Shown here piece by piece: positions 24,885-32,639 of a DNA stretch of 64,000 nucleotides. The stretch lies in NCBI GenBank assembly GCA_963825685.1, contig CAWGUD010000033.1:1-64000 (forward strand), written 5' to 3'. The position numbers and the translations under genes are program-made. A model generated the notes under the pieces. That model saw only the letters and a program-made list of their open reading frames with translations, was not told where the DNA came from and did not search any database. Each line of letters opens with the position of its first letter. Within the stretch, counting starts at the first letter, position 1. The stretch comes from JAOUEA01 sp963825685 (GTDB taxonomy: Bacteria; Actinomycetota; UBA4738; HRBIN12).

Positions 24885-25935
24885 GGCGCCTCGTCCCCGG
24901 TGGGCGCCGAAGGTCCGCTCGGCAGCAACTCGCGGGCCTCGCGTCTGAGGACCTTGTCGACGACCCGCGAGACCAGGCGGTCGGCGTTCATGCCCTGCAC
25001 GCGCACCGTCTGCACGGTCTCGTTCGCCATCATGCCCGAGGACTCTCGGACCAGCCGCGGCAGGTCGATCTCGTCGATGACCTCCTCGGCGATCTCGGCG
25101 AGGTCGAGCCGGTCGATGATCGCCACCAGGTCGGTCCGCGCGATCACGCGATCGACGTCGACGCGGTCCACGATCGTCTCGACGGGGAACGACCGGGCGA
25201 GTCGTTCCATGTCGACGCGGGCGACGATCTCGTCGATGTCGACCCGGTCGATCACCGCGTCGATGTCCACGCGATCGAGGATGCGATCGATGTCGACGTC
25301 CTCGACGATCGCGTTCACGTCGACGCGCTCACGGACGAGCGCGGTGAGGTCGACCTGGTCGGCGAGCCCTCGCGCGATCTCGGGCACGAGCGATCCGAGG
25401 AACGACGTCGCGAGCTCGACCATCTCGGCCTGGGATGCCTTCCACTGCCCGTCGAGCACCCGCGCCGCCCCAGCCGCCATCTCGCCGGCGTCCTTCGCGA
25501 AACGCGGCTCGACGAGCCAGGTGACGGCGGGCCCGACGGTGTCCGCGACCTGCTTGGCGGCGCCGGCGGCCGCCTCGGCCGCGGTGACGGCGGCGCCGAG
25601 CCCGGCGCCGGCGAGGGTGGCGGCGGGGTCCTTCGGGCCGATCGCCTCGTCATCGTCCTTCGGCATCGTCGATCGGAGCGCGTCGGCCAGGGCGGTCGCG
25701 CCCGCCGCGAACAGACCGGCGCTGACCTTCATGCCCTGCTCGAGCATGGCTGCGACCTGCGATCCCGGCGCCGGCGCCGGTGCGCCGTCCTCGTCGAGCC
25801 CGCCTCGGCGTCGGCCGCCAGCGCGTCCTCGTAGCTCATGTCGTCGTCGGCCCGGTCCTCGACCTCGCCCGCCCCCGGGAGCCGGACGACGTTGTCGGGC
25901 TCGTCGGGGTGATCGCCGATCGGGATGCGGTCCAT
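24881..25935 (-). CDS. Unknown acidic protein with nine tandem nonapeptide repeats; one frameshift
   Basis: Joining two frames at a lost base near 25797 gives about 351 residues, beginning MDRIPIGDHPDEPDNVVRLPG. Upstream of the repeats is an alanine-rich helical region. Nine nine-residue units of the form V-D-I-D-x-I-[IL]-x-R follow, for example VDIDRILDR, VDIDAVIDR, VDIDEIVAR and VDVDRVIAR (nucleotides 25082-25324). The C-terminus is basic. I do not recognise a characterised family; similar repeat proteins beside RDD genes occur in actinobacteria. No signal peptide or clear membrane span is seen. It is coupled to the RDD gene, so a membrane-peripheral role is a guess. Confidence 0.7.
25082..25324 (-). 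repeat. Nine protein-level nonapeptide repeats
   Basis: Contiguous 9-residue units VDVNAIVED, VDIDRILDR, VDIDAVIDR, VDIDEIVAR, VDMERLARS, FPVETIVDR, VDVDRVIAR, TDLVAIIDR and LDLAEIAEE, with no gaps. DNA of the units is less alike than the protein, so selection acts on the protein pattern. Confidence 0.8.
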
Positions 25936-26024
25936 GCGCACATCATGGACCGCCGACGCGCCACCGGCCACCCGACGTGGCCCGCGGTCGCCTCCCCGAT
26001 GGGCGGCTCGGTGGCTCTCCGCCG

Positions 26025-26030
26025 TAGAAT
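26025..26030 (+). promoter_or_regulatory. Candidate -10 TAGAAT for the formate dehydrogenase operon
   Basis: TAGAAT is the only good -10-like hexamer in the 180-bp divergent gap. It would leave a leader of about 80 nt containing the AGATCNGGCCAG repeats. The -35 is weak. Confidence 0.35.
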
Positions 26031-26066
26031 CGACGGGCACGGGGTGGTCCGCCCCGCGATGGATCG

Positions 26067-26100
26067 AGAGATCCGGCCAGAGATCGGCCAGAGATCCAGA
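26067..26100 (+). repeat. Short direct repeats AGATC(C)GGCCAG upstream of FDH
   Basis: AGATCCGGCCAG and AGATCGGCCAG are adjacent, followed by a third partial copy AGATCCAGAG, ending at the Shine-Dalgarno GAAGGAGA of the formate dehydrogenase gene. They may be an activator site or leader structure. Confidence 0.4.
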
Positions 26101-26117
26101 GAAGGAGACACGTGTCG

Positions 26118-28065
26118 ATGAGCACGACGCTCACCCGCCTCACCGAGCCGATGGTTCGCGAGCACGGCGAACTGCGCGTGGCCACGTGGGACGAGGCCCT
26201 CGACCGCGCCGCCGAGGGACTCCGCCGCGCCGCCGATCGCAACCCCGGCTGGGGAACGGGGGTGTTCAGCTGCTCGAAGGCCACGAACGAGATGAACTTC
26301 GTCGCGGGGAAGTTCAGCCGTCAGGTCCTCGGCAGCAACAACATCGACAGCTGTAACCGCACCTGACACGCGCCTTCGGTGGTCGGTCTGGCCACCGTCT
26401 TCGGTGCCGGTGGCGGTACCAGCTCATACGAGGAGGTCGAGCACACCGACCTCGTCCTGCTGTGGGGCTCGAACGCTCGAGCCGCGCACCCCATCTTCTT
26501 CCACCACGTCCTGAAGGCGGTCAACCGCGGGGCGAAGCTGATCGTGGTCGATCCGCGGCGCACCGAATCGGCGGAGTGGGGCGATCTCTGGCTCGGCATC
26601 GACGTCGGCACCGACATCGCCCTGTCGAACGCGATCGCGCGCGAGATCGTCGTGAACGACCTGCAGCACCACGCGTTCGTCGGCGGCGCCACGCTCGGGT
26701 TCGACGAGTACGTCGACTCGATCATGGACTGGACGCTCGAACGCGGCGAGGCCGTGACCGGCGTGCCGGCCGACGTGATCCGCGAGGTCGCGCATGCCTA
26801 CGCGAAGGCCGACCGGGCGATGATCTGCTGGACGCTCGGCATCACCGAGCACCACAACGCGGTCGACAACGTGCTCTCGCTCATCAACCTGTCGCTGCTC
26901 ACCGGACACGTCGGCACCTACGGCAGCGGTGTGAACCCGCTGCGCGGCCAGAACAACGTGCAGGGGGGCGGCGACATGGGCGCGATCCCGAACAAGCTGC
27001 CCGGCTTCCAGGACATCGAGAAGGACGCCGCGGCCCGCGCGAAGTTCGAGGCGGCCTGGGGCACGCCGATCATCCCGGAGTACGGGTGGCACCTCACGAA
27101 CATGTTCCAGGCGATGGAACGTGGGGACCTGACCGCCGTGTACTGCATCGGCGAGAACCCCGCCTCGAGTGAGGCCGACAACGAGCACGCGGTCGAGCTG
27201 CTGCGGAGCCTCGACACCCTGATCGTGCAGGACATCTTCATGACGAAGACGGCCGAGCTCGCCGATGTGGTGTTCCCGGCGTCGAACAGCGCCTTCGAGT
27301 CCGAGGGGACGGTGACGAACTCCGAGCGCAGGGTGCAGCGGGTGCGGGCGGCGCTCCGGCCGCCCGGCAACGCCAAGGACGACATCTGGATCATCAACCA
27401 GCTCGCGGACCGCATGGGCGCAGGCTGGGGCGACGTGACACCGCGCCAGGCCTGGGACGAGTGCCGCTCCCTCAGCCCGATGCACGCCGGCATGAGCTGG
27501 GAACGGCTCGAGGAGCTCGGCGGCATCCAGTGGCCGTGCCCCGACGAGGAGCACCCCGGCACGCTGTTCCTGCACGCGCGCCTCTGGGAGTTCGACGATC
27601 CCGATGCGCAGGGCGCCAAGGCGCCGTTCTCGATCGTGATCGACGAGCCCCCGGTGGACGAGCTCACCGAGGAGTTCCCGCTTGCGGCTCACGACCGGTC
27701 GGCGCCTCGATTCGTACAACACCGGGGTGCAGACGGGCGCGTTCACGTCGCCGCTGCGCCGCGGGGAGACGATCGACGTCTCGCCCGAGGACGCCGAGCG
27801 GCTCGGCCTCGCCGAAGCGGAGTGCGTCGCGGTGTCGAGCCGTCGCGGATCGGTCGAGGTGCCGGTGCACGTCGACGAGGCGCTGCGTCCCGGTCTCGTG
27901 TTCATGACGTTCCACTTCCCCGACCAGGTCGACACGAACGTGCTCACGATCGAGGCGACCGACCCGAAGTCGGGCACCGCGGAGTTCAAGGCGGCCGCGG
28001 TGCGCATCGACAAGCTCCCCGAGTCCGAGCCGGCCGGGTCGGTCTCCGGCGGGGGTGGCGAGTAG
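26118..28065 (+). CDS. fdhA: Selenocysteine-containing formate dehydrogenase, catalytic molybdopterin subunit; UGA = Sec, one frameshift
   Basis: The frame runs through a TGA at 26364-26366, residue 83, inside DSCNRT-U-HAPSVVGL, which aligns with the active-site Sec/Cys of formate dehydrogenases, including the histidine after it. A SECIS-like hairpin follows. Downstream are LLWGSNARAAHP, HVGTYGSGVNPLRGQNNVQGG, and VFPASNSAFESEGTVTNSERRVQ, all FDH landmarks. One extra base near 27681 breaks PLRLTTGRRLDSYNTG; bridging gives about 648 residues ending in the MGD-binding domain. The protein starts at LTEPMVREHGELRVATWDEAL, so the usual N-terminal [4Fe-4S] domain is missing and appears in the downstream Fe-S gene. 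GGAGACAC precedes; GTG 26112 is an alternative start. Confidence 0.92.
26364..26396 (+). promoter_or_regulatory. UGA selenocysteine codon plus SECIS element
   Basis: TGA at 26364-26366, then exactly 11 nt, then a hairpin. GGTGGTC (26378-26384) pairs with GGCCACC (26390-26396), with one G-U pair, closing the loop GGTCT (26385-26389). Bacterial SECIS elements have an upper stem 11 nt after the UGA and a GGUC-type loop that binds SelB, as in E. coli fdhF. All elements are also coding for the conserved HAPSVVGLATV stretch. Confidence 0.9.
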
Positions 28066-28116
28066 CATCCGGGTCGTGACCGCCATCCGCCCGCCCACGC
28101 CGCAGCTGGAGTCGCC

Positions 28117-28667
28117 GTGGACCTGAAGCTGATGCAGGCCGAGCCGTCGGCCGACGAGCGCGCCGCGGTCGACGGACTCCTGGGAGCGCCCGAGAGCGCG
28201 TGGGACGGCGCGCTCGAACGGTCGGCGCTTCGACCATCGGGTGGCCCGTGGGGGAGCCGAGGCGCGCGACGACCGCCACCTGCTGCTGCCGGCGTTGCAC
28301 GCCCTGCAGGGCGCCGTCGGCTGGATCAGCCCGGGCGGCATGAACTACGTCTGCGAGCGGCTGACGGTGCCGCCCGCCGAGGCCTACGGCGTCGCGACGT
28401 TCTACGCGATGTTCTCGACCGAGGAGCGACCCTCGACGGTGCTGCACGTGTGCGACGACATCGCCTGCCGGCGCGCGGGGGCGCCAGAGGTCGTCGACCG
28501 TCGCCATGACGTCGGACGGCAGCGACGTCGTGCCGAGCCCCTGCCTGGGGCTGTGCGAGCGGGCTCCGGCGATGCTGATCCAGCGCGCGGGTGAGGGTCC
28601 AGGCGCGACTCGCGGTCGCGCCGATCACCGACGAGGTGCTCGACGGCGTTGATCCGCGACGGGTCTG
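28117..28667 (+). CDS. NuoE-like [2Fe-2S] subunit of NAD-linked formate dehydrogenase; several frameshifts
   Basis: The GTG at 28117 has GGAG five bases upstream. The thioredoxin-like NuoE fold is spread over three frames: an N-terminal helix DERAAVDGLLG, then (after about 28208) RRFDHRVARGG...LLPALHALQGAVGWI...YGVATFYAMFSTE, cluster cysteine VCDDIACR, and (after about 28495) PCLGLCERAPAMLI. The cysteine pairs VCDDIAC and CLGLC would hold the [2Fe-2S] cluster that passes electrons to NuoF. The boundary with NuoF is unclear; the frames could belong to one fused NuoE-NuoF chain (RLAVAPITDEVLD... leads into the NuoF part). Broken by indels, but each piece is well conserved. Confidence 0.75.
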
Positions 28668-30028
28668 AGGCGACGCCGGCACCGAGTCTGGAGCGGCTGC
28701 CGACAGCGCGGAGCGCAGGCATGGTTCCCGAGAGGCACCTCCGGCTCCTGCGACGGGTCGGGACACGTCGATCCTTCCTCGATCGACGACTACCGGGCGC
28801 ACGGTGGCTACGAGGCGCTGCGCCTCGCGCTCGAGCACGGCCCGGAGTGGACGCTGCGCGAGGTCACCGACGCGAAGCTGATGGGACGAGGCGGCGCTGC
28901 GTTCCCGACCGGCGTGAAGTGGAAGGCGGTCGCCGAGCAACCCGTGCACCCGCACTACTTCGTGTGCAACGCCGACGAGAGCGAGCCCGGCACGTTCAAG
29001 GACCGCGTCGTGATGGAGCAGGACCCGTTCGCGGTGATCGAGTCGCTGACGATCGCCGGGCGTCACGACCGGGCTGCGAGCAGGGCTACGTCTACATCCG
29101 CGGGGAGTACCCGCTCGCGACCGAGCGCCTCACGCATGCGATCGAGGAGGCACGCCGGCACGGGTTCCTGGGCGAGGACGTGATGGGCCACGGCGCCCGG
29201 TTCGACATCGAGCTGCGTCGCGGCGCCGGCGCCTACATCTGCGGCGAGGAGACGGCGCTGTTCAACTCGCTCGAGGGCAAGCGCGGCGAGCCGCGGAACA
29301 AGCCGCCGTTCCCGGTGCAGCGCGGCCTGTTCGGCAAGCCCACGGGCATCAACAACGTCGAGACGCTGATCAACGTGCTCGAGGTGCTGCGGATCGGGGG
29401 CCAGGCGTACGCGGCGATCGGCACCGAGGGCTCCACGGGACCGAGGCTCTTCTGCCTGTCGGGCGACGTCGAGCGGCCGGGCGTCTACGAGCACGAGCAC
29501 GGCGTCACGCTCGGCGAGGTGATCGAGGCCGCCGGCGGCGTGCGGGGGGGCGCGACCCTCAAGGCGGTGCTGCTCGGCGGCGCCGCCGGCGGGTTCGTCG
29601 GCCCGGATCGGCTCGACATCCCGCTCACGTTCGAGGACGCGCGGGAGGGTGGCTACACGCTCGGATCCGGCGTCGTGATGGTGTTCGACGAGTCGGCCGA
29701 CCTCACCGACACGTGCCTGCGGATCGCGCGGTTCTTCCGCGACGAGTCGTGCGGGCAGTGCGTGCCGTGCAGGGTCGGCACCGTCCGCCAGGAGGAGGCG
29801 CTGCACCGACTCGTGCAGGGCCGCACGCTCGGGTCGCGCGACGACGAGCTCGCGCTGCTCGAGGACGTCGCCCAGGTGATGCGCGACGCCTCGATCTGCG
29901 GCCTCGGTCAGACGGCCGCGAACGCCGTGCAGTCGGCGATCACGTCGCTCGGGGTCTTCGGCGGCGACGCCGTCGACCCCCTCGACGGCGACGACGGTGC
30001 CGACCCCGACCGAGGAACAGGAGTCGTA
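28668..30028 (+). CDS. NuoF-like NADH/FMN/[4Fe-4S] subunit of formate dehydrogenase; frameshifts
   Basis: Pieces in register give a NuoF homologue: RLLRRVG then (shift near 28770) HVDPSSIDDYRAHGGYEALR, GRGGAAFPTGVKW (NADH site), CNADESEPGTFKDR (FMN site), then (shift near 29075) QGYVYIRGEYPLA, GAGAYICGEETALFNSLEG, NNVETLINV, and the [4Fe-4S] motif ESCGQCVPCRVGT with a later CGLGQTAANAV. It would oxidise or reduce NAD, accepting electrons from formate. The last codons read through into the next gene without a stop; a further indel near 29995 would restore VPTPTEEQES and a TAG at 30026-30028. Confidence 0.82.
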
Positions 30029-30031
30029 GCG

Positions 30032-31036
30032 ATGACCGTCGTGCCGCTCGATCCGCCCCGGCGTCTCGTCTCGATCACGGTCGACGGCGTCGAGACGCGG
30101 GTGCCCGAGGGTGCCACGATCCTCGACGCCTGCCGCGCGAACCAGGTCGATACGCCCACCCTCTGCTACGCGGAGAACCTCACTCCGGTGAACGCGTGCC
30201 GGGTGTGCGTGGTGGAGGTCGAGGGATCGCGCACGCTCGTGCCGGCGTGCAGCCGCGAGGCCGAGGACGGCATGACCGTCACCACCGACACCGAGCGCGT
30301 CCGGCACTCGCGCACGCTGGTGATGGAGTTCCTCGCGTCGAGCGTCGAGATGGAGCTCACGAGCCCCGACGTGCACCGCTGGATGACCGAGTACGAGGCG
30401 CGGCCGGAGCGGTTCGGCGCCGTGATGCCCGAGCTGCCGGCGGGGGAGCGCGATACGCGGGAGCCCGGCCACCATCACCTGCCCGAGGACCCCACGATCG
30501 CCGAGGGCGTCGCCCAGCCGGTGAAGATCGACAACGAGCTGTACGTGCGCGACTACTCGCGCTGCATCCTCTGCTACAAGTGCGTCGAGGCGTGCGGCGT
30601 CGACGCGCAGAACACGTTCGCGATCGCGGTGGCGGGCCGGGGGTTCGACGCCCGCATCTCCACCGAGTACGCGGTCGGGCTCGACGAGTCCGCCTGCGTG
30701 TACTGCGGCAACTGCATCGGGGTCTGCCCGACGGGGGCGCTGATGTTCACGAGCGAGCACGAGATGCGCGAGGACGGGTCGTGGGACGAGCAGGAGCAGA
30801 CCGTGACGAGCACGATCTGCCCTTACTGCGGCGTGGGGTGCGAGCTCGAGCTCCACGTGCAGGACAACGAGATCGTGAAGGTCACCAGCCCGTGGGACAA
30901 CTCGGTGACCAACGGGCACCTGTGCATCAAGGGACGGTTCGGGTTCGGCGTACGTGCAGTCCCGCAGGGACGACGATCCCACCCGACGCCGCCCGGGCCC
31001 ATCGCGGCGAGACGCGCAGGAGACGAGCGAGTCTGA
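30032..31036 (+). CDS. Formate dehydrogenase Fe-S subunit: [2Fe-2S], two [4Fe-4S] and the FDH [4Fe-4S] domain
   Basis: ATG with CAGGAG eight bases upstream. Residues 12-80 are a plant-ferredoxin-like domain with C45, C56, C59 and C73. Residues 178-232 hold two [4Fe-4S] ferredoxin motifs (C178/181/184/188 and C222/225/228/232). Residues 260-306 are STICPYCGVGCELEL...HLCIKGRFGFG with C263, C266, C270 and C298, the Mo-proximal [4Fe-4S] domain normally at the start of the catalytic subunit. Thus the conventional N-terminal half of FdsA/FdhF-type chains is encoded here, apart from the catalytic half. A likely extra base near 30947 changes GYVQSR to another frame, so the C-terminus after residue 306 is uncertain. 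Confidence 0.88.
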   Translation: MTVVPLDPPRRLVSITVDGVETRVPEGATILDACRANQVDTPTLCYAENLTPVNACRVCVVEVEGSRTLVPACSREAEDGMTVTTDTERVRHSRTLVMEFLASSVEMELTSPDVHRWMTEYEARPERFGAVMPELPAGERDTREPGHHHLPEDPTIAEGVAQPVKIDNELYVRDYSRCILCYKCVEACGVDAQNTFAIAVAGRGFDARISTEYAVGLDESACVYCGNCIGVCPTGALMFTSEHEMREDGSWDEQEQTVTSTICPYCGVGCELELHVQDNEIVKVTSPWDNSVTNGHLCIKGRFGFGVRAVPQGRRSHPTPPGPIAARRAGDERV

Positions 31037-31642
31037 GCGAGACTACCGGCCTCGCGAGCGGGGTCGTGCTGGCGGGCGGTCGTTCCACGCGGTTCGGCAC
31101 CGCCGACAAGCTCGGCGCGACGCACGCCGGCATGCCGCTGCTGCACCACGCGGTGGTCCGCGTGGCCGAGATCACCGGCGACGTGGTGGTGGTGCTCGCT
31201 CCCGACGCCCCCGAGCCTTCCTTCCCTCCAGGTCATGCCGGTGCGCCTCGTCCACGACCCCCGGGAAGGAGAGGGCCCGCTCGCGGGCGCGGTCGCCGGG
31301 CTCGGTCACGTGGAGCGTGTGCTCGCGGTGGTCGTCGGAGGGGACATGCCCGGGCTGTCGACCGCGGTCATCCTGGAGATGCTGCATGTGGCGGCGGAAG
31401 CATCGGTCGACGCGGTCGCGCTGCAGGACGGCGATCGTTTCCGGCCGCTGCCCGCAGCGATCCGTGCGGCCGCCGGCCGTGACATCGGGCACGCTCTGCT
31501 GCATCGGGGAGAGCGGTCGCTCCGTGCCTGGCTGCAGGCGATGCGGATGGCGGTGATCGACGAGGCGACGTGGACCGCACTCGATCCCGAGCGGGCGACG
31601 CTCCGCGACGTCGACGAGCCGGCCGATCTCGACACGACGTAG
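31033..31642 (+). CDS. MobA/MocA-like molybdenum-cofactor nucleotidyltransferase; one frameshift
   Basis: The first frame has the nucleotide-binding signature ASGVVLAGGRSTRFGTADKLGA. After an indel near 31225 the second frame gives VMPVRLVHDPREGEGPLAGAVAGL, the VVVGGDMPGL Mg-binding aspartate motif, and DLDTT at the end, as in MobA/MobA-like NTP transferases that attach GMP or CMP to molybdopterin. Joined length is about 203 residues. Position right after formate dehydrogenase, which needs bis-MGD, supports a MobA role. The start codon is unclear; CTG at 31033 overlapping the previous stop is the only candidate near the family start, and a base error (GTG expected) is likely. Confidence 0.78.
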
Positions 31643-31645
31643 GCT
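31640..31645 (+). promoter_or_regulatory. Leaderless -10 hexamer TAGGCT
   Basis: TAGGCT overlaps the stop codon of the MobA-like gene and ends six bases before the GTG at 31652. Confidence 0.5.
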
Positions 31646-31651
31646 CACACG

Positions 31652-32502
31652 GTGACGCACGTCGAGGTCCTGCACGTTGGATCGTCGGAGATCTCGGTCG
31701 CCTGCTACGGCTTCGCGCCGCTCGATCTCGCCGATGAGTGCCCCGGCCACGAGGTGGACTGGCCGGCCGAGCGCGGCCTGCACCCGTGGGCGTTCGCGGA
31801 CGATGGGTCGTGGCCGTGGCACGTGCACGCGTTCGTCGTGCGGGGGCCGTGGGGGACGGCCGTGATCGACACGGGCGTCGGCGCCTACCCTCCGTATCGG
31901 CCGTGGGCACCCGGCTCAGGGACGCACGGCGGAGGCCGCGTTCGAGGCGACCGGGCTCGACGTCGACGCCGTCGGCCTCGTCGTGCTCTCGCACCTTCAC
32001 GCCGACCACGCAGGCGGTGTCTGGGCGGGGGAGGGGCCACGCTTCCCCAACGCCCGGCACGTGCTCCACGATGCCGACATGACGTTCTTCGGCGACGGCC
32101 ACGAGCCGTATGCGGCCGTGGCCGAGATGGAACAGCTCCGTGAGCTCGGGCTCCTCGACCTGGACCCGAACGATCGCGACGTCGGGGCCGGTCTCCGGGT
32201 GGTGCACACGCCCGGTCACACACCCGGGCACCGGAGCGTGATCCTCGACGCCGGCGAGGAGCGGGTGCTGATCGCGGGCGACCTGCTGCACCTGCCGGTC
32301 CAGGTGAGGCACCCGACCTGGCTCTCGAGCCACGATGAGGATCCTGCCGCCGGTGCCGACTCGCGCCGCCGGCTGCTCGCCGAGGCCCGCAGCGGAGGGA
32401 TGGGTCGTCGGGGTGCCGCACTTCGCCCGCCCGTTCGGACGGATCGGCGACGACGGCTGGCGGTCCGTCGGTCCCGGCGAGCGCGGGGCTCACGCCCCCT
32501 GA
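31652..32502 (+). CDS. MBL-fold metallo-hydrolase; two frameshifts
   Basis: About 283 residues after bridging. The N-terminal frame ends in VIDTGVGAYPP; after an indel near 31918 the second frame carries LVVLSHLHADHAGGVW (HxHxDH zinc motif), HTPGHTPGHRSV and LIAGDLLHLPVQV; after a second near 32393 the third gives GWVVGVPHFARPFGRI and a stop at 32500-32502. The zinc ligands are complete. It resembles the N-acyl-homoserine lactonase/glyoxalase II-like branch, but the substrate is unknown. Confidence 0.78.
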
Positions 32503-32522
32503 CCCACCCGAACGGGTTGGGG

Positions 32523-32528
32523 TAGGCT
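32523..32528 (+). promoter_or_regulatory. -10 hexamer TAGGCT upstream of the COG2403 gene
   Basis: Same hexamer as at other leaderless starts. Here the real gene starts 111 nt further on, so the transcript would carry a leader of about 105 nt. Confidence 0.4.
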
Positions 32529-32550
32529 CCGCGATGAAGAGCGGGGACGG

Positions 32551-32622
32551 CGCCTCGGCGCGCGAGCCCCGAGGCGCGTTCGCCTCCGCGCATCAGACGA
32601 TTCCGACGTCACAGGCCTTCGG
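32551..32622 (+). other. Candidate structured 5' leader of the COG2403 GTPase gene
   Basis: CGCCTCGG and CCGAGGCG form an 8-bp stem (about 32552-32577), and GGCC-TTCG-GGCC forms a UUCG-capped hairpin near the Shine-Dalgarno GGAGGGAG. I could not match it to a known riboswitch class. Confidence 0.3.
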
Positions 32623-32639
32623 GCCGGAGGGAGTCCGTC

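Noticed and set aside
26112..26366. A separate 84-codon protein ending at TGA 26366
   Set aside because: The conserved FDH sequence continues in frame directly after the TGA, and a SECIS hairpin follows at the correct distance, so the TGA is read as selenocysteine.
28649..31036. NuoF and Fe-S subunit as one 795-residue fused protein
   Set aside because: A Shine-Dalgarno and ATG at 30032 match the family start, and the alternative frame gives a stop at 30028; the read-through is best explained by an indel near 29995.
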